Source of the DNA: CAZMGV01 sp964565925
GTDB taxonomy: Bacteria > JAGRBM01 > JAHCIT01
Assembly: GCA_964565925.1 (NCBI GenBank)
Contig: CAZMGV010000003.1
Location: 235,887 to 299,886, forward strand
Direction: 5' to 3'
DNA length: 64,000 nt
A program made the position numbers and the translations under genes. Of this stretch, positions 8,400 through 17,168 are shown piece by piece (the first letter of the stretch is position 1; every line of letters begins with the position of its first letter). The notes beneath the pieces are model-generated. The model was given only the letters and a program-made list of their open reading frames with translations. It had not been told where the DNA came from and searched no databases.

Positions 8400-9184
8400 A
8401 ACGGGCCTTTATTCCCCTGCTCCTGCTTTTCGCCCTGTCCGCCTGTGCTTCCAGGACGGATACGACTGCGGATTCCGGAGCCGACGGAATCTTCCAGCTC
8501 GGCACTTTCAACGGCCTGCTCGCCGGGGCGCTGGAAGGTACCGTCACCTACGGAGAGCTTGAGAAACACGGCGACTTCGGCACCGGCACTTTCGACGGTC
8601 TGGACGGCGAGATGTGGGCGATGGACGGACGCTTCTACCGGATTCAGGCCGACGGAACGGCCGCTCCGGCCGATCCCGGTATCACCTCGCCGTTCATTGC
8701 ACTGAAAAAATTCAGGCCGGACCAGACCGAACAGATCTCTGCGCCGCGGCTGAACGGAACCCAGGCGCCGCTCCCGTGTGCGGAACTCTACCGGACTCTC
8801 GATTCAAAGCTGCCCACATTGAACGTACCGTACGCGGTGCATGTTTCCGGGCGGTTCGAATACGTCAAAACCCGGAGCGTGGCGAAAAAACAGAAGCCCT
8901 ATCCGTCCGCCGACGAGATCATCCGTTCCCAGGTGGAAAAGGAATGGACCGGCGTCGAAGGCGACATGGTGGGGTTCCGGTTCCCCGCCTACCTGGCCGG
9001 TACCCAGATGCCGGGCTACCATCTGCATTTCCTGAACACCGCCCGAACCAACGGCGGCCATGTGCTCGATTGCCGGATTTCGGACGTCACCGTGCGGCTG
9101 GACCGGGCCTCCGGCGTGCGGATCGCCTACCCGCCCGGCGGCGGCGAGTACGACCGGGTCGACCTCGGTCCCAAGGCGAAATAG
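8396..9184 (+). CDS. Lipoprotein with acetolactate decarboxylase fold
   Basis: The 262-residue protein begins with a lipoprotein signal peptide (LFALSAC, Cys17). The mature part matches alpha-acetolactate decarboxylase (BudA/AlsD), which converts acetolactate to acetoin. Visible motifs are LGTFNGL, FDGLDGEM, QKPYPS, GFRFPAYLAGTQMPGYHLHF and GGHVLDCRI. Predicted zinc ligands His209, His211 and His222 have the spacing I recall for Bacillus AlsD (194, 196, 207), and Arg160 sits 49 residues upstream, as R145 does there. A C-terminal Glu251 may be the tail glutamate of the family. What is odd is the lipoprotein export signal and coupling to an acyltransferase gene: the enzyme is normally cytosolic or, in some Gram-positives, secreted. 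Confidence 0.82.
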   Translation: MKRAFIPLLLLFALSACASRTDTTADSGADGIFQLGTFNGLLAGALEGTVTYGELEKHGDFGTGTFDGLDGEMWAMDGRFYRIQADGTAAPADPGITSPFIALKKFRPDQTEQISAPRLNGTQAPLPCAELYRTLDSKLPTLNVPYAVHVSGRFEYVKTRSVAKKQKPYPSADEIIRSQVEKEWTGVEGDMVGFRFPAYLAGTQMPGYHLHFLNTARTNGGHVLDCRISDVTVRLDRASGVRIAYPPGGGEYDRVDLGPKAK

Positions 9185-9374
9185 TCCCGGCGGCACACCC
9201 CGTGAAGCGCGTTTGACCGCCCCTCCGGTCCGGTCTATTTCGACCGGTGCGGGCCGCTCGCCGGGCGGCCCTGGTGGATCAAATGGGAGGACCCCGGCAG
9301 GGGTCCACTGGCTCGTCCCCCGTCCGCGAGGCGCCGCCGAGCGGCATGTGCGGGGGCCGAAGGTTCAAACACAC
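9185..9374 (+). other. Hairpin-rich leader before the queD-like and queC genes
   Basis: The 190 bases contain four possible helices: 9251-9257 with 9265-9271 (7 bp), 9289-9295 with 9300-9306 (7 bp, GGCA loop), 9333-9337 with 9341-9345 (5 bp, CGA loop), and an outer 9317-9322 with 9351-9356 (6 bp). I do not see the conserved cores of the preQ1-I, -II or -III aptamers. The high G+C means some pairing is expected by chance. It may be a structured 5' leader or unassigned spacer. Confidence 0.35.
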
Positions 9375-9848
9375 ATGGCCCGTTTCTACGCACCGGTCCG
9401 GTTCAAGGCCGACCACAGGCTCGAATTCCGCCCCACCCGTCACACGCACGAATGGGAAGTCACCTTCGTCTTCAAGGGCCCCATCGGGGACAACGGCGTC
9501 ATCATCAACCTCATCGAGGTGAAAAAGGCGCTCGAGCCCCTGATGAGCCGGATTGAAGGTACCTTCCTGAACGGCCACCCGGAACTGCTCGCCGCTCCCG
9601 CGCCGATCAACGTCGCCGCGGAAATCCCCACCTGCGAAAACCTGGCCCGCTATTTCTACTGGTACCTGGTGGCCGGAGATCACGACCTCAAGTTCCCCGA
9701 ACTGGTGGCGCTCGAGCAGGTGCACGTCCAGCTGGAGGAGCTCGGCCGGCCGCAGAACGGCGAGCGCGGTTACGCGATCGTCGACGTGACCGATTTCATG
9801 CCGGAACTCCTGCGCCGGCGCCATCTGCAGGTGGCCCGAGTCGGGTAA
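9375..9848 (+). CDS. Divergent QueD/PTPS-family protein lacking catalytic residues
   Basis: The 157-residue protein has the 6-pyruvoyl-tetrahydropterin synthase (QueD) fold signature. Zinc ligands are present as His14 (KADHRL) and His23/His25 (HTHEWEV), and PTCENLARYFYWYL matches the family's P-T-x-E-N-x-A motif. The catalytic Cys expected four residues before HxH is Arg19. The family's D-H pair in LDHxxLN is replaced by Glu61-Gly62 (IEGTFLN). It probably cannot run the standard QueD reaction (dihydroneopterin triphosphate to carboxytetrahydropterin), although it binds zinc and perhaps a pterin. Start ATG at 9375 because conservation begins there. It lies 22 bases upstream of queC, so a role in 7-deazaguanine metabolism is an inference from context. 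Confidence 0.78.
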   Translation: MARFYAPVRFKADHRLEFRPTRHTHEWEVTFVFKGPIGDNGVIINLIEVKKALEPLMSRIEGTFLNGHPELLAAPAPINVAAEIPTCENLARYFYWYLVAGDHDLKFPELVALEQVHVQLEELGRPQNGERGYAIVDVTDFMPELLRRRHLQVARVG

Positions 9849-9870
9849 CCGTCTCCGCCCGGCCGTCACG

Positions 9871-10578
9871 ATGACCACCTCGGAAAAAAAACCGGCCGTC
9901 GTGCTGCTGTCGGGCGGGCTGGATTCGGCGACCGTGCTGGCGATCGCGCTCGACCGGGGCTTCGACCCGGTGGCGCTGACCATCCGGTACGGGCAGCGGC
10001 ACGACCGCGAGATCGAAGCGGCCCGCCGCGTGGCGCAGTCGATGGGTGTGAAGCGGCACGAACTGGTCGAGTTCGATTTGAAGCCCTTCGGCGGTTCGGC
10101 GCTTACCGACAGTTCGATCGATGTCCCCAAAGACCGCACCGACGGCGAGATGGCCGCCGGCATACCGGTCACGTACGTTCCCGCCCGCAACACAATATTT
10201 CTCTCGTTCGCGCTCGGACTCGCCGAAGCCAGCGGCGCCCGGGACCTCTTCTGCGGCGTGAACGCCATGGACTATTCGGGCTATCCCGACTGCCGGCCGG
10301 AGTTCATCGAGGCGTTCGAAGAACTGGCCAACGTGGCGACCAAGGCCGGTGTCGAAGGGGACCCGTTCCGGGTCCACGCGCCGCTCATCCGTCTCCGCAA
10401 GCACGAGATTATCCGGACCGGCGTCCGGCTGGGCGTGGACTACTCGATCACGCACTCCTGCTACGATCCGGACCCCGACGGCCGCGCCTGCGGCCGCTGT
10501 GATTCCTGCCAGTTGAGACTGGAAGGGTTCCGCCTGGCGGACCTGTCCGACCCTGCCCCGTATGGTCAGCGTTCGTAA
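9871..10578 (+). CDS. queC: 7-cyano-7-deazaguanine (preQ0) synthase QueC
   Basis: Converts 7-carboxy-7-deazaguanine and ammonia to preQ0 with ATP, in queuosine tRNA and deazaguanine biosynthesis. The PP-loop is VVLLSGGLDSAT near the N-terminus, followed by LTIRYGQRHDREIEAARRVA and YVPARNTIFLSFAL. The C-terminal zinc site is complete: Cys at the start of SCYDPDPDG, then the ACGRCDSC cluster. Length (235 aa) is normal. It is preceded by a degenerate QueD-like gene. No queE, active queD or folE is visible in this window, so the remaining steps must be encoded elsewhere. Its stop codon lies inside a 16-base tandem duplication. Confidence 0.96.
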   Translation: MTTSEKKPAVVLLSGGLDSATVLAIALDRGFDPVALTIRYGQRHDREIEAARRVAQSMGVKRHELVEFDLKPFGGSALTDSSIDVPKDRTDGEMAAGIPVTYVPARNTIFLSFALGLAEASGARDLFCGVNAMDYSGYPDCRPEFIEAFEELANVATKAGVEGDPFRVHAPLIRLRKHEIIRTGVRLGVDYSITHSCYDPDPDGRACGRCDSCQLRLEGFRLADLSDPAPYGQRS

Positions 10579-10598
10579 CTGCCAGCATTCGTAACTGA
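10567..10598. repeat. 16-bp tandem duplication over the queC stop codon
   Basis: Two adjacent 16-base units (10567-10582 and 10583-10598; 14/16 identical) begin CAG and share TTCGTAACTG. The first holds the queC stop TAA (10576-10578). The second holds a TAA in the +1 frame (10592-10594), and its edge makes a TGA in the third frame (10596-10598). Confidence 0.85.
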
Positions 10599-10970
10599 AT
10601 GGCGTGATCTAAACGGCGTGAAACGGGCCACCTTCATCCGATTTCCGGCTCCTGTTCTCGGAAATTCGAAAACGACCCGTTTCGGAACCGTTTCCGCACC
10701 GCGTCATCATGGTTATTAACCGCAAAAAGCGTATTCCAGCGTGTTCTGCGCCTGTTCTCGGAAACCAAAAAGAGTAATATGGATTCATCAAGTCTTGATG
10801 CATCCGGTTGGGGATCCGCGCGGCGGTTCCGTGAAGTAACCGGCGGGCGTTCGGATTTCCGGCTTTCAGGGGTGGCAGCCGGATCGTGACCTGATCATGG
10901 GGATAGCAAGCGGAGGACCTTCAAGGCTGTCTGGTCCGGAGACGGCTACCGGGAAAGGTTCACCTTTAAA
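10599..10970. other. Noncoding region upstream of the TSP3 gene
   Basis: This 372-base gap holds no credible gene. A 14-base exact direct repeat, CCTGTTCTCGGAAA, occurs at 10651-10664 and 10751-10764, exactly 100 bases apart. A 7-1-7 inverted repeat lies at 10786-10800. The base composition is less GC-rich than the flanking genes. It probably contains the promoter of the downstream two-gene surface-protein operon, but no confident -35/-10 pair was found. Confidence 0.5.
10786..10800. promoter_or_regulatory. Perfect inverted repeat, operator candidate
   Basis: CATCAAG-T-CTTGATG is a perfect 7-base dyad around one central base, 171 bases upstream of the GTG start of the TSP3 surface-protein gene. 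The size suits a dimeric regulator. No regulator gene is adjacent and no other copy was noticed in the window. Confidence 0.35.
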
Positions 10971-13900
10971 GTGGCGGCGCGTAATCGGTATCGTAAATGG
11001 TTCGGCGGTCTGGCGGTGGCACTGCTCATCGCTTCGCCCATCTACGTGCGCCCGGCCCCTGCCGACAGCGACGGCGACCTGATCAGCGACCTCGAAGAAG
11101 GTGCCTTCGACCTGCCTTCGCCCCGCGATACCGACGAAGACGGAACGCCGGATTACCTGGATCTGGATTCGGACAACGACACGATCGCCGACATCATCGA
11201 GGCCGGCCGCTCCGACATCGACCTGGCTCCGGTCAATACCGACAAGACGGTCAACTTCAACGACCACATCCCCGACTACATCGACATCGATTCGGATAAC
11301 GACAGCATCGGCGACTGGGACGAGGCCTGGCCGCAGGGAACGGTCCCCTGGGGCGCCACTCCGGTTCCCACGATTACCGCCCAGATGACGCTCGCCCAGT
11401 CGGACTACGCCTCCGCCCGCGCCCTGCTGGCCGACAGCGAACGCAATCCGATGGTTCCCGCGAGCACGACACCGGCGCCCGACGGCATACCGGACTATCA
11501 GGACCAGGATTCCGACGGTGACCGGATTCCGGACTACATCGAGACCAGCCGGGACATCGATCCGTTCACGCTTCCGATCGACACCGACAGCGACGGACTG
11601 GCCGACTTCCGGGATCTGGACACGGACGGCGACGGCAATCCCGATATTCTCGAGTGGGATTCCGACGCGGACTACATCCCCAACTTCCTGGATTCGGCCG
11701 ACTATGACGGTCCGATGGGCGACTGGGACAAGGACTACATTTCCAACCTGGAAGAAGGCGCTACGTACGCCTTGAGCGGCACGACCGGCGCTCTGGTGCT
11801 GCAGTCCGGGGGACGGGACACCGACGGCGACGGTCTTCCCGACTTCAAGGACGGAGATTCGGACAACGACAACCTCGGCGATGCGTACGAAAAAGGAAAC
11901 GCCTCGCTGCAGGCGGCGCCCAGACGCAGCCGGGGCGCCGCCTGGAATCCCGACTACATGATCCCGGATATCGACGACGACGGCTCGCTGGACGGCCGCG
12001 ACCCGGGCAACTCGTCGGCCGGCCCCTCGATCTGGGTCCTGCTGTCGCCGGGCGGCGGACACTTTGACCGGGACTGGGACGACGACGGAATCCCGGACGG
12101 CCTGGAAGGCGCCGGCGACCTGAACAGCAACGGCATGACCGACTGGTCCGAATCGGGCGCGGCGGGCAAATGGGACCCCGACGGCGACAACAAGTGGGCC
12201 TGGGACGACGCCGATTCCGACAACGACGACGTTCCCGACAGCGTCGAGGCCGGCCTGACGGAATCGCTGCCCGACGGCCCGGGAAACATCATGGGCACGA
12301 ACCTGACGGCCAAGAATTTCTTCAAGGACCAGTGCCCCGGAGACACCACCGATCCCTACAAGTTCGACACCGACGGCGGCGGAATGCCCGACGGTCTGGA
12401 GGACACCAACCATAACGGCTGCTATGAGCCGGATCTGGGCGAATCCGACCCGAACAATCCGGACGACGACGCCGCGTTCATCGATCCCGACGCCGACGGG
12501 ATCGACAGCCAGACCGAAACGGATCTGGGTCTCGACCCCAACGACAGCGATTCCGACGACGACGGTTTCAACGACGGACAGGAGAACGGGAACCGGACGG
12601 TCTCCGTCGTCCGCTTCGACGGCTCGACCATCGCCCAGTCGGGAGCCGGCTCCCTGTTCGAGGATATCGACAGCGACCATACCATCAACGGACTGGACTC
12701 CGATTCCGACGGCGACGGACTGGCCGATTCGCTGGAAGGCTGCTTTACCGCCAGCTACCTGTCCACCCATCCGGAGCTCTTCGACGGACCCGACGAAGTG
12801 CGCGATACCGCCGCGCATCAGGACGGAACCTGGTGGGACGGCAACCCCGATTTCCATTTCGCGCCCGTCAACTGCTCGAACACGCATTTCCTGCTGAAGG
12901 ACACCGATTCGGGCGGCGTTGTCGACGGACTCGAGGATTTCTCGCGTGACGGGGTGATGAACGGCAACGAGACCAATCCGCTGGATCCCGGAGACGACCT
13001 GGTCTCGGATTCGGACGGCGACACCCTTTCGGCCCAGCTGGAAGCCAAGCTCGGCACCTCCGACATGGACCGCGACTCCGACGACGACGGCGCCCCGGAT
13101 GTGGATGAATACCGCAACTACTTCACCGACCCGGCCAACGCAGACTCGGACGGCGACGGCGTGTTCGACGGCACCGAACTGGGCATTACGCTCGGCGCCA
13201 TCGTGCCGGCCAACGGCGAAATCGGCGGCACTGATCTAAGCAAGGGAATTTTCACGCCCGATCTGGATCCGACGACCACCACCAATCCGCTCCGGATGGA
13301 CTCCGACGAGGGCGGCGTGTGGGACGGGTTCGAGGATTTCAACCGGAACGGCTTCTACGAGCCCGAACTGGGCGAGACCGACCCGAACAACCCCAACGAC
13401 GACGGCAGCGGTCTGGACTGCGACGGCGACGGAATCCCGGATGCCGGCGAAATCAACGTCATCGGCCCGCAGCTGGGACTTAACCCCGCGCAGGCGGCCG
13501 CCATGGCGCTGGATGCCGACTATGACGACGACGGACTTCCCGACGGTCTCGAGGCGCTCAACGACGTCGACGATGACGGCATTCCGGGTCTGCTGGATCC
13601 CGATTCCGACAACGACGGACTCACCGACGGGCTTGAAGCCGGGATGAGCGGACCGGTCATTCCGCCGAACCCTTCGCCGCCCACGTGCGGAGCCGCCACC
13701 GGCACCAACACCGGGTCGCCGAATTTCCATGCCGACCTCGACCCGACGACCCAGACGAGTTTCCTGCGCCCCGATACCGACAACGGCGGCAAGATGGACG
13801 GTCAGGAGGATCTCAACCACAACGGACAGATCGATGCGTCCGAAACCGACCCCAACGATCCGGTCGACGACACGAACGCCAATGACCGCGACGGCGACGG

Positions 13901-16900
13901 ACTGTCCGACAACCAGGAACTGATCCTGTACCTGACGGATCCGGACGACGCGGACTCCGACGACGACGGCATCACCGACGGCCGCGAAGTGCTCGTGACC
14001 AAAACCAGCCCGATCAGCGCCGACAGCGACGCCGACGGCCTGCTGGACGGTCTGGAGCTGGGGCTTACGTCTCCGGACATCGTCTCGGCGACCGACGCCT
14101 CCATCTTCGTGAAGGACATGGACCCGACGACCGTCACCAATCCGCTGAAACAGGATACCGACGGCGGCGGACGCATCGACGGGACGGAAGACGTCAACCA
14201 CAACGGCCTCTACCAGCCGGGCGAGACCAATCCGCTCGATCCCGCCGACGACAACGATCCGATCGGGCCGCCGGCTCCCGACTCCGACGGCGACGGACTG
14301 GCCGATTTCGCCGAAGTGAGCCTCGGCCTGAATCCGAATGACAGCGATTCGGACGACGACGGACTTCTGGACGGCGAGGAAAACGGCAGCACCAATACGT
14401 CCGTGACCCTGAAGGATTTCACCGTCATCACGGTGAACTCGTTCAGCGTCGGGCGCGACGTGGATCTCGACACGATCTACAACGGTTACGACCAGGACGC
14501 CGACGGCGACGGACTCAGGGATTCGGTCGAGGCCTGCATCACTATCGCCGACCTGACGGCCAATACGGCCCGGTACAACGGCCCCGACGGACTTATCGAT
14601 ACGGCCGCCGGCAACAGTCCCGCCTGCGCGCCTCCGCTCCAGGAGGGCGCAAGCTGCGACGGCACCTGGTGGCAGGGCAACCCGAACTTCATCGCGGCGC
14701 CGGACCCGTGCACCCAGAAGACCCATTTCCTTCTGGCCGACACCGACCGGGGCGGCGTGAACGACGGGCTCGAAGACACTTCCCACGACGGCATCAAGGA
14801 CATCGACGAAACCGATCCGCTGGACTCCACGGACGACGGCGGTTTCGGCGCGGTGGATACCGACAAGGACGGCCTGAACGCGCAGCAGGAAGCCCTGACC
14901 GGCACGAGCGACCAGGACGCCGACTCCGACGACGACGGCCTGACCGACGGGCAGGAAGTGCTGATCCTCCTGACCAATCCGCTTTCGCCGGACTCCGACG
15001 GCGACGGAATCTACGACGGCACGGAGGCGGGTATGTTTGTGCCGGTCGCCGGCGGAACCGGTTACACCGGCACGGACGTTGCCGTGGGGTTCTTCGTCGC
15101 CGACGCCGATCCGCTCTCGACCACCAACCCCAAGAGCAAGGATACCGATGCCGGCGGCAAGGCCGACGGCGCCGAGGATTCCAACCGCAACGGCATGATC
15201 GACGCCGACGAAACCGATCCGAACAACGCGGCCGACGACAATGCGCAGCAGGACTGCGACGGCGACGGTCTCTCGGACATTCTCGAGGTGCAGCTTGCCG
15301 CGCAGTTCCAGCTCCAGTTCCCCGGCATCAGCCAGCCGCTGCTGGAGGCCATGCCGCTCGACGCCGACAGCGACGACGACGGGCTGGCCGACGGGCTGGA
15401 AAGCTTCAGCGACACCGACAACGACAATCTGCCGGGCCTGCTCGATCCCGACTCCGATAACGACGGCCTGAACGACGGTCTGGAAACGGGCATCAGCAAT
15501 CCGGTGCTTCCGAGGACACCGGTCCCGGCCGGATGCTCCGCCTCGGTGGGAACTTTCCCGACCTCGCCCAACTTCCAGAAGGATATCGATCCGCTGACCA
15601 CCACGTCGCGTCTGGTGGCCGATACGGACGGCGGCTCGGTGGTGGACGGCGCCGAAGATGCCAACCACAACGGCAAGTACGAGCCGGGTCTGGGCGAAAC
15701 CGACCCGCGCAACGCGCTGGACGACGCCGGTCAGGGCGATTCCGACGGCGACGGCCTGGCCGACGGTTACGAACTGGTGAACGGACTCAATCCGCACGAC
15801 GTCGACACGGACGACGACGGGCTCTCCGACGGCCGCGAGGTCATCACGCTCCATACGAATGCGGCAAACCGCGATACCGATTCGGACGGCGTGCAGGACG
15901 GAACCGAAAAGGGACTCGTGAATCCGGACTATCCGCCGGACACGAACCTGGCGATCTTCATTCCGGATGCCGATCCCGCCACCAAGACCAATCCGCTCAA
16001 TTCCGATACCGACAACGGCGGCAAGATCGACGGCCTGGAAGACCTCAGCCACAACGGAAAGATTGATCCCGGGGAGAGCAACCCGCTCGATCCGGCCGAC
16101 GACAACGGACCCGTCATCGATCCGAACAAGGACACCGACGGCGACGGAATTGTTGACATTCTTGAGACCCCGGACGTGCTCGGTACCGATCCGAGGAGGG
16201 CCGATTCGGACGGCGACGGAATCGGCGACCTGATCGAGATCGGCGGGGCCACCGTGCTGAACCCGGCCAGCCCCGACTACCTCCTGCCGCCCGATACCGA
16301 CGGCGACAACCTGATCGACGCGCTCGACCAGGATTCCGACAACGACGCCGTGCCGGACGGAACCGAGGACCGCAACAAGGACGGGATACTGGACCCGGAC
16401 GAGACCGACCGGCTGAGCGACGATTCCGACGGCGACGGGGTGAAGGATCTCGTCGAGATCGGCGGACCGACGCAGCTCTCGGCCGCCGCGTGGGCCGACA
16501 CGGACAAGGACGGCAGGATAGACGCCCGCGACAGCGATTCGGACAACGACGGGATCCCGGACGGATACGAAGACCTGAACGCCGACGGCATCCTGAACGC
16601 GAACGAGACCAACAGCCTCTCCCCCGATACGGACAAGGACGGCGTTGCGGACCTGATCGAGGCGGTCTGCGACCAGACGCAGGCCGACGCCGGCGCCGCG
16701 AGCCAGTGCATCGGCCTGAAATCCGCGCTGGACACGCTCCATACCACCAGCCCCTACGGAGTGCTGCCCGGCTTCAGCCTGATCGACCTCTACAAGCCGG
16801 CGAAGAACCTCATCGTGCTGCCGGATTCCGACGGCGACGGCCTGATCGACGCCCAGGACTCCGATGCCGACAACGACGATCTTCCCGACGGGACCGAGGA

Positions 16901-17168
16901 CAGGAACGCCGACGGCATCCTGGACGCCGGGGAGACGAGCCGCCTGATGGCCGACACCGACAGCGGCGGCATCGTGGACAAGCAGGAGATCGCCGACGGA
17001 ACCAATCCGCAGAACCCGGCCGACGACGGCCTGACATTGAGCGGCGGATGCGCCACGGGTACCGGCGACCCCGCTCTCGTCCTGTTCATGCTGCTCGTCA
17101 CCGGCGGCGCGCTGCACAGAATGTTCAACAGAGGGATGAAACGACGGGAGGCTCGCCCGCTCACTTGA
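10971..17168 (+). CDS. Giant TSP3-repeat surface protein
   Basis: A 2065-residue secreted protein. A signal peptide (residues about 10-32, basic start then GGLAVALLIASPIYV) leads into almost continuous thrombospondin type 3-like calcium-binding repeats, visible as dozens of D-S-D-x-D-G-[LI]-x-D and N-G-x-x-D-x-x-E-T-D-P motifs. Longer modules of several hundred residues recur, for example near residues 500-1090 and 1100-1690. The C-terminus has GGCATGTGDPALVLFMLL, a hydrophobic stretch and a basic tail (KRREAR), resembling a C-terminal sorting signal of the GC...DP (JDVT-CTERM-like) type; that family name is from memory and uncertain. Translation starts at GTG. Its stop overlaps the TTG start of the OmpA-like gene. 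Confidence 0.85.
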   Translation: MAARNRYRKWFGGLAVALLIASPIYVRPAPADSDGDLISDLEEGAFDLPSPRDTDEDGTPDYLDLDSDNDTIADIIEAGRSDIDLAPVNTDKTVNFNDHIPDYIDIDSDNDSIGDWDEAWPQGTVPWGATPVPTITAQMTLAQSDYASARALLADSERNPMVPASTTPAPDGIPDYQDQDSDGDRIPDYIETSRDIDPFTLPIDTDSDGLADFRDLDTDGDGNPDILEWDSDADYIPNFLDSADYDGPMGDWDKDYISNLEEGATYALSGTTGALVLQSGGRDTDGDGLPDFKDGDSDNDNLGDAYEKGNASLQAAPRRSRGAAWNPDYMIPDIDDDGSLDGRDPGNSSAGPSIWVLLSPGGGHFDRDWDDDGIPDGLEGAGDLNSNGMTDWSESGAAGKWDPDGDNKWAWDDADSDNDDVPDSVEAGLTESLPDGPGNIMGTNLTAKNFFKDQCPGDTTDPYKFDTDGGGMPDGLEDTNHNGCYEPDLGESDPNNPDDDAAFIDPDADGIDSQTETDLGLDPNDSDSDDDGFNDGQENGNRTVSVVRFDGSTIAQSGAGSLFEDIDSDHTINGLDSDSDGDGLADSLEGCFTASYLSTHPELFDGPDEVRDTAAHQDGTWWDGNPDFHFAPVNCSNTHFLLKDTDSGGVVDGLEDFSRDGVMNGNETNPLDPGDDLVSDSDGDTLSAQLEAKLGTSDMDRDSDDDGAPDVDEYRNYFTDPANADSDGDGVFDGTELGITLGAIVPANGEIGGTDLSKGIFTPDLDPTTTTNPLRMDSDEGGVWDGFEDFNRNGFYEPELGETDPNNPNDDGSGLDCDGDGIPDAGEINVIGPQLGLNPAQAAAMALDADYDDDGLPDGLEALNDVDDDGIPGLLDPDSDNDGLTDGLEAGMSGPVIPPNPSPPTCGAATGTNTGSPNFHADLDPTTQTSFLRPDTDNGGKMDGQEDLNHNGQIDASETDPNDPVDDTNANDRDGDGLSDNQELILYLTDPDDADSDDDGITDGREVLVTKTSPISADSDADGLLDGLELGLTSPDIVSATDASIFVKDMDPTTVTNPLKQDTDGGGRIDGTEDVNHNGLYQPGETNPLDPADDNDPIGPPAPDSDGDGLADFAEVSLGLNPNDSDSDDDGLLDGEENGSTNTSVTLKDFTVITVNSFSVGRDVDLDTIYNGYDQDADGDGLRDSVEACITIADLTANTARYNGPDGLIDTAAGNSPACAPPLQEGASCDGTWWQGNPNFIAAPDPCTQKTHFLLADTDRGGVNDGLEDTSHDGIKDIDETDPLDSTDDGGFGAVDTDKDGLNAQQEALTGTSDQDADSDDDGLTDGQEVLILLTNPLSPDSDGDGIYDGTEAGMFVPVAGGTGYTGTDVAVGFFVADADPLSTTNPKSKDTDAGGKADGAEDSNRNGMIDADETDPNNAADDNAQQDCDGDGLSDILEVQLAAQFQLQFPGISQPLLEAMPLDADSDDDGLADGLESFSDTDNDNLPGLLDPDSDNDGLNDGLETGISNPVLPRTPVPAGCSASVGTFPTSPNFQKDIDPLTTTSRLVADTDGGSVVDGAEDANHNGKYEPGLGETDPRNALDDAGQGDSDGDGLADGYELVNGLNPHDVDTDDDGLSDGREVITLHTNAANRDTDSDGVQDGTEKGLVNPDYPPDTNLAIFIPDADPATKTNPLNSDTDNGGKIDGLEDLSHNGKIDPGESNPLDPADDNGPVIDPNKDTDGDGIVDILETPDVLGTDPRRADSDGDGIGDLIEIGGATVLNPASPDYLLPPDTDGDNLIDALDQDSDNDAVPDGTEDRNKDGILDPDETDRLSDDSDGDGVKDLVEIGGPTQLSAAAWADTDKDGRIDARDSDSDNDGIPDGYEDLNADGILNANETNSLSPDTDKDGVADLIEAVCDQTQADAGAASQCIGLKSALDTLHTTSPYGVLPGFSLIDLYKPAKNLIVLPDSDGDGLIDAQDSDADNDDLPDGTEDRNADGILDAGETSRLMADTDSGGIVDKQEIADGTNPQNPADDGLTLSGGCATGTGDPALVLFMLLVTGGALHRMFNRGMKRREARPLT

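Noticed and set aside
9185..9374. preQ1 riboswitch or tmRNA
   Set aside because: The conserved aptamer cores are absent, and the GGTTCAAAC near the end lacks a matching T-arm stem.
10609..10803. 64-residue minus-strand frame in the gap before the TSP3 gene
   Set aside because: No ribosome site, no conserved pattern, covers direct repeats and a dyad.
10866..12887. 673-residue minus-strand open frame in the TSP3 gene
   Set aside because: Same cause as above; no ribosome site, no domain, and the forward frame has a signal peptide and clear repeats.
10971..17168. CRISPR-like regular repeats
   Set aside because: The repeats are degenerate coding repeats (D-x-D-x-D-G) in a single open frame, not spaced identical palindromic repeats.
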